Origin: an uncultured Bacteroides sp.
GTDB lineage: Bacteria; Bacteroidota; Bacteroidia; Bacteroidales; Bacteroidaceae
Direction: 5' to 3'
Length of the DNA stretch: 64,000 bases
Assembly (NCBI GenBank): GCA_900555635.1
Contig: USLU01000022.1
Coordinates: 7,114-71,113, forward strand
A program made the position numbers and the translations under genes. Numbering within the stretch: the first letter of the stretch is position 1; the number at the start of each line of letters is the position of its first letter. The notes below the pieces were generated by a model. The model had not been told where the DNA came from and ran no database searches. It saw only the letters and a program-made list of their open reading frames with translations. Shown here piece after piece: positions 45,281 through 52,856 of the stretch.

Positions 45281-46474
45281 TTAGTCCATTAAATTAGGTA
45301 TCAGTTTTATTGCTTCCTCTTTCTTCTTGTCAACTATCTTTGCATATATTTGAGTAGTCGCAATGTTTTTATGCCCCAACAGCTTACTAACCGTATATAA
45401 ATCAGCCCCTAATGTTAGCATCATAGTTGCATGGGTATGGCGTGCTACGTGAAACGAGATATGCTTAATAACCCCTGCATCTTTCGCCCATTTTTGAAGT
45501 ATTTTATTTATAGTCCCCTCATGCGTCAAAGGAAAAATCAAATCATCGCCTTTTGCTTCATTTTGTTGCGGCAGCCACTTTAACGCTTCATCGGATATAG
45601 GTAGATAAAGCGGTTCTTTGGTTTTCTGCATCTTGATTTCAATTCTTATTCTCTCACCGCTTTTCTGCAAATCGTTCCACTTCAAATTTCTTATATCGCT
45701 AACACGCAGCCCACACAAACAACTGAAAAGAAAGGCTTGTTTCATTATCTCATATTTGCACTCTGTACCGATAAGTAGTTTCAACTCATCTATTGTCAAA
45801 TACTCCCTGCGGCTGACTTCCGCTTTTACCTTACTGGCAAAATCAAACTCTTTTGTAGGATTCACCGTAATAATTCCCTCTTTATAGGCTCTATTTATAG
45901 CGGTACGCAGCACTCCATAGTAAGCAATAACGGAATTATTACTTAATACGCCCCCAGCCTTTAACAAACCAAACTTGCTTGCTTTCTTCGCTTGTTTCAA
46001 GAAATCCACAAAGCTATTTAAGAAGTCCTTATCTATATCACGAAAAGCGATATAATCCCCTCTGAACAACTTTAGTTCACGGATGGTATTACCAACAGTC
46101 TTTTCGTAATTCAAGCTGCCACGTTCTTTAGATTGGCTTCTCATGTTCACTAAATAATCAATCACATTCGCTTTTGACTTATTAGTGTTCTGAAAGCCAT
46201 GTGCATCATTTTGCAACTCTACTATCCGCTTGCTTTGAATGGCTTTTGCAAGAGCCAACGTAGCTTCGTTCTTCGCCTTATCCTCTCTTGTCTTCTCGGG
46301 TATAAGGTATAATTTCAAAAATTCATACTGCCGTTTACCGCCAACATAATTTTCTTTTCTAATAACATCACCAGTATAGTAATCCAAATAAATAGACTGG
46401 TTACCATTAGCAAGCTGCTTGAATCTAATCCTTACGGGTTCTTTCAATTTAACTTCTTGTTTTTTCTTCGCCAT
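45281..46474 (-). CDS. Tyrosine integrase of the mobile element
   Basis: A 397-residue site-specific recombinase. N-terminal arm-binding domain (about 1-85), core-binding helical domain (about 105-210; FLNSFVDFLKQAKK) and catalytic domain with Arg in CGLRVSDIRNLKW, HxxR in FHVARHTHATM, and LLGHKNIATTQIYAKI giving the late His and the nucleophile Tyr. It would recombine the 17-base core in the BASS gene. It lies about 200 bases from the right attachment core, as in NBU elements. Confidence 0.95.
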   Translation of the reverse strand: MAKKKQEVKLKEPVRIRFKQLANGNQSIYLDYYTGDVIRKENYVGGKRQYEFLKLYLIPEKTREDKAKNEATLALAKAIQSKRIVELQNDAHGFQNTNKSKANVIDYLVNMRSQSKERGSLNYEKTVGNTIRELKLFRGDYIAFRDIDKDFLNSFVDFLKQAKKASKFGLLKAGGVLSNNSVIAYYGVLRTAINRAYKEGIITVNPTKEFDFASKVKAEVSRREYLTIDELKLLIGTECKYEIMKQAFLFSCLCGLRVSDIRNLKWNDLQKSGERIRIEIKMQKTKEPLYLPISDEALKWLPQQNEAKGDDLIFPLTHEGTINKILQKWAKDAGVIKHISFHVARHTHATMMLTLGADLYTVSKLLGHKNIATTQIYAKIVDKKKEEAIKLIPNLMD

Positions 46475-46538
46475 AATTATGTTCTTATTTTGTTACCGAT
46501 ACAAATATAGCGATTTGTTTTGTTACTCCAATGAATAC

Positions 46539-46560
46539 GGGTAACAAAATAGTAACAAAA
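46539..46560. repeat. Arm-type direct repeat, right end
   Basis: Same 22-base sequence as 36505-36526. A related inverted half (TTTGTTTTGTTACTCC, 46515-46530) lies next to it, so this end appears to hold a small array of integrase arm sites. Confidence 0.65.
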
Positions 46561-46652
46561 TGAAGGCATTTATTAGACTAAACAAGAAAACAAGGGAAAT
46601 AAAGGAAATTACACTAAATAAACATAAAACATTTAATATCAATATCTTATAT

Positions 46653-47609
46653 TTAATGTTTTATCTCATTTTTTCTTTTCTTCCACAACTGCCAGCTATT
46701 GATGATGTTTTGCCACAATACATACGAACCGGGACCTACAGACGATAATGGATTTAAATATGTATAAGCCATCCATATAGCCAACACGGTATTCTTTTGC
46801 CCCAATGCCTGCCCACCACTGATACGTTCTTGATAGTGACCGCCAATTCTTTTACCCAAATAGAACTGAATACAACAAGTAATCAAACCGGCAAAAGCAA
46901 TCATGACTTCCACATATACTGATGCATCACTATTAATAAGAGAGCGTACCGTCTGCCCGGAAACAATGGCAAGTGCCACTGCCCACAAATAAAAGGCAGC
47001 ATCCCGGCAACCTAATAAAAGATGATGTATTTTCGGCATAAAGGCACGTAGAAACCAAGCCAAAAAGAAGGGACAAAGTAGCAATGGAAACACTTTACTT
47101 AAAATCTTCAGGAAAGCAGCAACAAAAGTAATATCAGTATGAGGTTCCACCATTGGAAACACTATTGGAACAGCCACGGCAGCTAAAAGATTGGATAGCA
47201 AAGTATAAGTGGTTAAACTGGATGCACTTCCTCCCAACTTTCCTGTAATAACAGCAGCAGCAGTAGCAGAAGGGCAGATTAGGCAGACCATTGCCCCCTC
47301 AAAAACTTCACGAGATGTTTCTTCCATAGGACAATAAACCAATAAAACTGCTACAATCAGACAAGAAACCGTTTGAAATATCAGTAGCCACGCATGCCAT
47401 ACTTTCGGTTTTAATTCGTGCAACTCTACCTTACAAAATGTAAGCAACAATTGTGCAAAAATTAAAGTCGGAGTAAGAAAAGCCACCAAGCTATTTATAC
47501 AAGGTTTAACTGATACAAAAAAGGGAATTCTTGCAAAGAAAAAATATCCCAGAGTGCCGGCGATCATCGCCAAAGGCAATGTCCAGTTCTTCAAAAAACG
47601 AAGAATCAT
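46653..47609 (-). CDS. Bile acid:sodium symporter family (BASS) transporter
   Basis: A 318-residue inner-membrane protein with about 10 helices. Core features are CLICPSATAAAVITGKLGGSASSLTTYTLLSN (the discontinuous helix that binds Na+ and substrate in ASBT-like proteins) and GQKNTVLAIWMAY in the second repeat. Substrate uncertain: bile acids or another organic anion. The last residues after WQLWKKRK (NEIKH, stop) are supplied by the integrated element; the original ending (KESEIMNINS) is at 36361-36403. Confidence 0.88.
   Translation of the reverse strand: MILRFLKNWTLPLAMIAGTLGYFFFARIPFFVSVKPCINSLVAFLTPTLIFAQLLLTFCKVELHELKPKVWHAWLLIFQTVSCLIVAVLLVYCPMEETSREVFEGAMVCLICPSATAAAVITGKLGGSASSLTTYTLLSNLLAAVAVPIVFPMVEPHTDITFVAAFLKILSKVFPLLLCPFFLAWFLRAFMPKIHHLLLGCRDAAFYLWAVALAIVSGQTVRSLINSDASVYVEVMIAFAGLITCCIQFYLGKRIGGHYQERISGGQALGQKNTVLAIWMAYTYLNPLSSVGPGSYVLWQNIINSWQLWKKRKNEIKH
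46681..46697. repeat. Right attachment core, inside the BASS gene
   Basis: TTCCACAACTGCCAGCT, identical to 36404-36420; encodes part of SWQLW near the transporter's C-terminus. Confidence 0.85.
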
Positions 47610-47809
47610 ACCTATTTACTTTTTAAAATTAACTTGATGCAAAGTTACTTATATTATCTATAAGTTGAACCGTAACAATGAATAATTGGTTAGAATAGAA
47701 AAACATCTTTAGAGACTAAATCAGCCAAAAATGACCATGAAACCAACAAAACTTAAATACAAAGTATGAGTTTTCTATAAATTTCTACTACATTTGCAAC
47801 AATTTTTAT

Positions 47810-49051
47810 ATGAAACTATATAGACGCTACATATTATATATAAGTATATGCTTAGGGCTGCTTACCTCTCCCTTTGGAATCAGCAGTGCTATAGCTAAAG
47901 ATTTTGTTGTCGTAATCGATGCAGGTCATGGCGGTCATGACCCGGGCGCAGTTGGTAAAATCTCCAAAGAGAAGAATATCAATCTTAGTGTTGCCCTAAA
48001 ACTTGGCAAACAAATCAAGAAGAACTGTTCCGATGTAAAAGTAATCTACACTCGGGAACGTGATGTATTTATCCCTCTGGATAGACGTGCGGAGATAGCA
48101 AACAATGCCAAAGCTGATTTATTCATTTCGATTCACACCAATGCCTTAGCCAATAACCGGGTGGCAAAGGGTGCATCTACCTGGACACTAGGTCTTGCAA
48201 AATCAGACGCTAATCTGGAAGTTGCCAAACGCGAGAACTCCGTTATTCTATACGAAAATGATTACAAGACCCGCTACGCAGGTTTTAACCCTAACTCTGC
48301 GGAATCTTATATTATCTTCGAGTTTATGCAAGACAAGTACATGTCACAAAGTGTACATTTAGCCTCGCTTGTACAAAGACATTTCCGTAATACATGCCAA
48401 CGCGTTGACCGAGGAGTGCATCAAGCAGGTTTTCTGGTATTAAAAGCTAGTGCTATGCCTAGCATTTTAGTTGAGCTCGGATTCATCTCCACGCCGGAAG
48501 AAGAACGTTATTTAAACTCTGAAACCGGAACAACCACTCTTGCCGACGGTATTTTCCGTGCATTCCTTGCTTACAAGCGTGAACAGGAAATACGGCTGAA
48601 CGGAAGCAGCAATACCATTTTACCTGAAGATGTACCCGATCCGGTGCAACAAGAAGTCACAGATACTGCTACTAATGAAACTCAGGAAAAAGAAAAATTG
48701 ACTGAAAAAAGTACTCCCAAAAGTTCTCAACGCCCCCAACAAGTAGAAAAAGCAGCATCTTCTCAAACAGAAAGTAGTGGCATTGTGTTTAAAATACAAA
48801 TACTTACTTCATCTAAGCCATTATCCCAAAATGATAAAAGATTAAAAGGGTTGAAAGGCGTAGATTATTATAAGGAAGGCGGTATATATAAATACACTTA
48901 TGGTGATTCGCCTGATTATAATAAAGTATTGCGAACCAAGCGTACCATTACAACTCAATTCAAAGACGCTTTCATCATCGCATTCAAAGATGGCAAAAAA
49001 ATGAATGTTAACACCGCCATTAATGAGTTTAAAAGAAAAAGAAACAAATAA
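47810..49051 (+). CDS. N-acetylmuramoyl-L-alanine amidase
   Basis: A 413-residue exported zinc amidase (Amidase_3) cleaving the amide between muramic acid and the peptide stem, for daughter-cell separation. Signal peptide about 1-29. VVIDAGHGGHDPGAVG (Zn His), SIHTNA (second His) and ILVELGFISTPEEE (catalytic Glu) are intact. A Gln/Ser/Lys-rich linker (about 275-325) leads to a C-terminal SPOR-like domain (GIVFKIQILTSS ... YKYTYGD) for peptidoglycan binding. A -7-like TACATTTG lies just upstream. The MCE gene follows 14 bases downstream. Confidence 0.92.
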   Translation: MKLYRRYILYISICLGLLTSPFGISSAIAKDFVVVIDAGHGGHDPGAVGKISKEKNINLSVALKLGKQIKKNCSDVKVIYTRERDVFIPLDRRAEIANNAKADLFISIHTNALANNRVAKGASTWTLGLAKSDANLEVAKRENSVILYENDYKTRYAGFNPNSAESYIIFEFMQDKYMSQSVHLASLVQRHFRNTCQRVDRGVHQAGFLVLKASAMPSILVELGFISTPEEERYLNSETGTTTLADGIFRAFLAYKREQEIRLNGSSNTILPEDVPDPVQQEVTDTATNETQEKEKLTEKSTPKSSQRPQQVEKAASSQTESSGIVFKIQILTSSKPLSQNDKRLKGLKGVDYYKEGGIYKYTYGDSPDYNKVLRTKRTITTQFKDAFIIAFKDGKKMNVNTAINEFKRKRNK

Positions 49052-49065
49052 CAACAAGATACATC

Positions 49066-49977
49066 ATGAAGTATATCACTAAAGAAGTCAGAATAGGAAT
49101 TGCCGGCATTGCTGCCCTTTGCATATTAGTATATGGCATCAATTACCTGAAAGGCATTAATATGTTTAAGCCTTCCAGTTATTTCTATGTGAAGTTTCAA
49201 AATATAAATGGTCTGACCAAATCGAGCCCGGTATTTGCCGATGGATTTCGTGTAGGTATTGTACGTGATTTATATTATGATTATACACAACCGGGGAAAG
49301 TAGTTGCCGAAATAGACGTAAATCCCGATTTGCGCATTCCGAAAGGAAGTACTGCTGAACTAACAGCTGAAATGTTGGGAGGAGTTAAAATGAACTTATT
49401 GCTTGCCAACAACCCCCGTGAAAAATATCAAATAGGTGATACTATCCCCGGAGTACTCAATAATGGCATGATGGAGAAAGTAGCCAACATGATGCCGGAA
49501 ATAGAAAAAATGCTCCCAAAATTGGATTCAATTCTTGCTTCATTGAATACAGTAATGGCAGATCCCGCTATACCTGCAACATTGCATAACCTGCAAGTTC
49601 TAACCGCAAGTATGGCAGTAAGTAGCCACCAATTACAAATGCTTATGAAAAAAGATATCCCTCAATTAACAGGTAAGCTAAATACGATTGGGGACAACTT
49701 TATACTTGTTTCCAACAATTTAAAAGAAATAGACTTTGCTGCCGCTATGCAAAAAGTTGACTCTACGTTAGCAAATGTAAAAATGATTACAGATAAATTG
49801 AACCAAAAAGATAACACTATCGGTCTCTTGCTAAACGACCCGTCTCTTTACAATAACTTAAATGCGACGACGTCCAATGCAGCGAGCCTTTTAGAAGACC
49901 TGAAATTGCACCCCAAAAGGTACGTTCATTTCTCTTTGTTTGGAAAGAAAGATAAGTCTGAAATCTCTATTAAATAG
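49066..49977 (+). CDS. MCE/MlaD-family lipid-transport protein
   Basis: A 303-residue membrane-anchored periplasmic protein. The N-terminal helix (VRIGIAGIAALCILVYGINYL) is followed by the MCE domain (about 38-120; YFYVKFQNINGLTKSSPVFADGFRVG) and a helical C-terminus (about 140-290) that in relatives forms the channel. It probably moves phospholipids between membranes, although the MlaE and MlaF partners are not next to it. Likely cotranscribed with the amidase. Confidence 0.9.
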   Translation: MKYITKEVRIGIAGIAALCILVYGINYLKGINMFKPSSYFYVKFQNINGLTKSSPVFADGFRVGIVRDLYYDYTQPGKVVAEIDVNPDLRIPKGSTAELTAEMLGGVKMNLLLANNPREKYQIGDTIPGVLNNGMMEKVANMMPEIEKMLPKLDSILASLNTVMADPAIPATLHNLQVLTASMAVSSHQLQMLMKKDIPQLTGKLNTIGDNFILVSNNLKEIDFAAAMQKVDSTLANVKMITDKLNQKDNTIGLLLNDPSLYNNLNATTSNAASLLEDLKLHPKRYVHFSLFGKKDKSEISIK

Positions 49978-50309
49978 AATTAGTCTAAATAAGCAAGTGG
50001 AAAATGAAATAAAAGAAAAGCCCTTAACTGCTCTATATAGAGAGCTAGAAAGCACTTTTCACACTTCTCCACACAAAGAAAATCCGAGACAACACTTAGA
50101 TATAAAAACATATATATCAAGCAATTATACAAATACAATAGTCCTAACACAAGGGCTATTTAAAGTCATTCCGATAAGTTACTGAGTGTAAAGTGCTTAT
50201 TACTTTTTGGAGAAACGCAAGAAAAAAAGGATTTGTTTTTCTCGAATAAGATTACGAATTTTGCAAGCGTAGAAGTTTTGCTTAATTAATAAATGTATTT
50301 AGAGCCGTT
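49978..50309. promoter_or_regulatory. dnaA upstream region
   Basis: About 330 bases with no supported gene. AAGCACTTTTCACAC (50050-50064) and GTGTAAAGTGCTT (50186-50198) are imperfect inverted repeats, and TTCTCCACA (50065-50073) is a one-mismatch DnaA box. A dnaA promoter must lie here, but no exact TTTG-N19-TAnnTTTG match was found. Confidence 0.4.
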
Positions 50310-51698
50310 ATGAGTGAAAAAGATCATGTCGGGCTATGGAACCGCTGCCTTGAAATTATAAGAGACAATGTTCCGGAGCAGACATATAAAACATGGTTTC
50401 TTCCCATCGTGCCTTTAAAATATGAGGACAAAACGCTGGTCGTACAAGTGCCCAGCCAGTTCTTCTATGAGTTTTTGGAAGATAAGTTTGTGGACTTATT
50501 GCGTAAAACTCTTTATAAGGTAATAGGCAATGGAACGAAATTGATGTATAATGTCATGGTGGATAAGAGTTCCCGCCCTGAGAAAACCGTTAATTACGAA
50601 TCAACTCATCGTACTATTATTCCACAAAAACCGGTGATCGATAAAAGGATCCCGCAGATTCCGGTTCCAGAGCTTGATCCGCACTTGAATCCGGAATATA
50701 ATTTTGAAACATTCATAGAAGGTTATAGCAACAAACTGTCACGTAGTGTGGCAGAAGCTGTTGCTCTCAATCCGGCTAAAACCATATTTAATCCACTATT
50801 CCTTCATGGTGCTTCAGGTGTAGGTAAGACTCACCTTGCCAATGCTATCGGAACAAAGATCAAAGAATTACACCCGGATAAAAGAGTGTTGTATGTATCT
50901 GCACATTTATTCCAAGTGCAATACACTGACTCTGTGCGTAATAACACCACTAACGACTTTATCAACTTCTACCAAACCATCGATATATTGATTATTGATG
51001 ATATTCAAGAATTTGCCGGAGTTACTAAGACCCAAAATACATTTTTCCATATATTCAATCATTTACATCAAAACGGTAAACAGCTTATTCTGACTTCCGA
51101 CCGTGCTCCTGTATTACTTCAAGGTATGGAAGAGCGTTTAATAACCCGTTTCAAATGGGGAATGGTTGCCGAATTAGAAAAGCCGACCGTAGAGCTGCGC
51201 AAAGACATTTTACGCAATAAAATAAATCGTGACGGATTACAATTTCCACCGGAAGCAATCGACTATATTGCAGAAAACGTAGGAGACAGTGTACGCGATT
51301 TAGAAGGTATTGTCATCTCCATTATGGCACATTCTACCATTTACAATAAAGAGATTGATTTGGAACTTACACAACGTATCGTCCGCAAAGTAACTAACTG
51401 TGAGAAGAAAGTGGTTACCATTGATGATATCATAAAGACTGTATGTAAGCACTTCGGCTTAGATAATGCCACCATTCACACCAAGTCCAGAAAAAGAGAA
51501 GTAGTACAAGCCAGACAGATCGCTATGTATTTAGCCAAAAGCAACACTGAATTGTCTACATCTAAAATCGGAACTATGATTGGCAACAAAGATCACGCTA
51601 CCGTATTGCATGCATGTAAGACCATTAAAGAACTGAGAGAGGTTGACAAATCTTTCCGCGCAGAAATTGATGAGATTCAAGCAACACTGAGAAAATAG
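50310..51698 (+). CDS. dnaA: Chromosomal replication initiator DnaA
   Basis: A 462-residue initiator. Domain I (WNRCLEIIRDNVPEQTYKTWFLPI), short linker (about 90-125), AAA+ domain with Walker A GASGVGKTHLANA and Walker B DILIIDDIQEF, and C-terminal DNA-binding domain IV with TKSRKREVVQARQIAMYL and GNKDHATVLHACKTI, the DnaA-box recognition helices. Complete. Neighbours (MCE gene, nitroreductase, nrdJ) are not the classical dnaN-recF group, so this is not clearly an origin region. Confidence 0.98.
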   Translation: MSEKDHVGLWNRCLEIIRDNVPEQTYKTWFLPIVPLKYEDKTLVVQVPSQFFYEFLEDKFVDLLRKTLYKVIGNGTKLMYNVMVDKSSRPEKTVNYESTHRTIIPQKPVIDKRIPQIPVPELDPHLNPEYNFETFIEGYSNKLSRSVAEAVALNPAKTIFNPLFLHGASGVGKTHLANAIGTKIKELHPDKRVLYVSAHLFQVQYTDSVRNNTTNDFINFYQTIDILIIDDIQEFAGVTKTQNTFFHIFNHLHQNGKQLILTSDRAPVLLQGMEERLITRFKWGMVAELEKPTVELRKDILRNKINRDGLQFPPEAIDYIAENVGDSVRDLEGIVISIMAHSTIYNKEIDLELTQRIVRKVTNCEKKVVTIDDIIKTVCKHFGLDNATIHTKSRKREVVQARQIAMYLAKSNTELSTSKIGTMIGNKDHATVLHACKTIKELREVDKSFRAEIDEIQATLRK

Positions 51699-51779
51699 TT
51701 ATAAGTTATTAGTTATAAGTTATTTGTTTGTGTTTGCATTGTAATAAGCAAATAACTTATAACTAATAACTTATAACTA
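51696..51779. terminator. Long perfect inverted repeat between dnaA and the nitroreductase
   Basis: Arms 51696-51726 and 51749-51779 are perfectly complementary over 31 bases with a 22-base loop. Each arm is itself a near-duplication of AGTTATAAGTTATT. It begins in the dnaA stop codon and ends at the convergent nitroreductase stop, so it is presumably a bidirectional terminator, although wholly A/T. Confidence 0.7.
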
Positions 51780-51780
51780 C

Positions 51781-52533
51781 TCAAAACCCTTGCTTCTTCA
51801 TAACCTGCCAAAGATTCTCCGACATTGCTTCACTATCTTTCTTTGTATAACGGACATCCGTAAAGACTTGAGCCAATGTCTCTTTATTATTTTCTAAGAT
51901 AAATTGTATATTCTCGGGCAATGATTCTTTATAAGCATACAGGCGGTTAATATCCTCCGGAGTATAATCATGGTAAGTCTCGTTGTGAACAATCGCCTCC
52001 AAAGGCAAACGATCTACTTGCGACGGAATTTCGGAAGGCCAGCCTACAGTTACAGTAGTAATAGGAAATACTAATTCAGGCAATTCCAAAGCTTCAATAA
52101 TCATTTGAGGATTGTAAGTAGTAGTCCCTAAATAACAGATGCCTAATCCCTTTTCTTCTGCCGCAACACAGAAGGTCTGGGCAGCAAGCAATGCATCTAC
52201 GGAACCAGTTACAAACCACTCAAAATTATTATATCCGGGTTCCGCCTTACGTTGTTCGCACCATTTACTGAATCGGCGTAAGTCAATGCAAAAAGTAAGT
52301 ACTACCGGAGCTGTTTGCACCATTGGTTGGTTAAAATGCGCAGGAGCCAATTTCGCTTTACGCTCTGCATCGCGAGTAACAATTACGCTATAAACTTGCA
52401 TATTCCCGACCGTAGAAGCCCGGAAAGATGTTTCAAGCAAATCATTTAACAATTCAGAAGAAATTTCTTTCTGCTGATACTTTCGGATAGTTCTCCTTTG
52501 TTTCAAGCTTTCCATTCTTTCTTTTTCCTGCAA
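51781..52533 (-). CDS. Nitroreductase-family oxidoreductase
   Basis: A 250-residue (244 from the ATG at 52515) FMN-dependent NAD(P)H oxidoreductase, NfsA-like. RRTIRKYQQKEIS (FMN phosphate contact), TSFRASTVGNMQVYSVIVT and GICYLGTTTYNP with TVGWPSEIP are family marks. It may reduce nitro compounds or quinones; the physiological substrate is unknown. Convergent with dnaA, separated by the 31-base-arm inverted repeat. Confidence 0.88.
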   Translation of the reverse strand: MQEKERMESLKQRRTIRKYQQKEISSELLNDLLETSFRASTVGNMQVYSVIVTRDAERKAKLAPAHFNQPMVQTAPVVLTFCIDLRRFSKWCEQRKAEPGYNNFEWFVTGSVDALLAAQTFCVAAEEKGLGICYLGTTTYNPQMIIEALELPELVFPITTVTVGWPSEIPSQVDRLPLEAIVHNETYHDYTPEDINRLYAYKESLPENIQFILENNKETLAQVFTDVRYTKKDSEAMSENLWQVMKKQGF

Positions 52534-52749
52534 ATATAGAAAAAGAATTCCAATTTGTCATTTAAGCACTGCATAAAAACAGAATATACTTTTCAACATT
52601 CGGAAAACCTTTTCTACTTACTATTTGTTCATAAAATACTTTTTGGAAAACTTTCTCGTTTTATAAAAAGTACAATTTACTAGAAGACAACTAATTAACA
52701 ACTAAGAGTAGAAAACTTTCAATCGGTTAATAAAAACTCTCATTTTTAT

Positions 52750-52780
52750 TTTGCCAAATTGAAAATCCTTCCTAGCTTTG
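52750..52780 (+). promoter_or_regulatory. nrdJ promoter, exact consensus
   Basis: TTTG (52750-52753), exactly 19 bases, TAGCTTTG (52773-52780): a perfect match to the Bacteroides housekeeping promoter pattern. No cobalamin-riboswitch fold was recognised in the short leader (about 70 bases) or elsewhere in the 323-base gap. Confidence 0.85.
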
Positions 52781-52856
52781 CAATCTCATTTGTTAATAAT
52801 AAGTATGACTTCTACAAAATTACTTATTTGCAACTAATTCTAAGAATTTCAGCATC

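Larger units (their letters stand above)
36404..46697. mobile_element. NBU-like integrated mobilizable element (about 10.3 kb)
   Basis: Bounded by identical 17-base cores TTCCACAACTGCCAGCT at 36404-36420 and 46681-46697. Content from right to left: tyrosine integrase, three-gene unknown operon, 309-residue unknown, helix-turn-helix protein, ATPase, Toprim primase, oriT-like region, MOB-V relaxase, methyltransferase, GNAT-DUF3795. This int-HTH-primase-mob order resembles Bacteroides NBU/mobilizable transposons. No conjugation (tra) genes are present, so transfer would need a helper ICE. Confidence 0.88.

Noticed and set aside
49940..50185. 81-residue open frame after the MCE gene
   Set aside because: It overlaps the MCE 3' end in another frame and shows no domain or start signal.
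49978..50309. Chromosome origin next to dnaA
   Set aside because: Only one imperfect DnaA box was seen and there is no cluster of boxes or dnaN/recF neighbourhood.
52534..52856. Cobalamin riboswitch before nrdJ
   Set aside because: The promoter leaves only about 70 bases of leader and no B12-box-like conserved core was seen.
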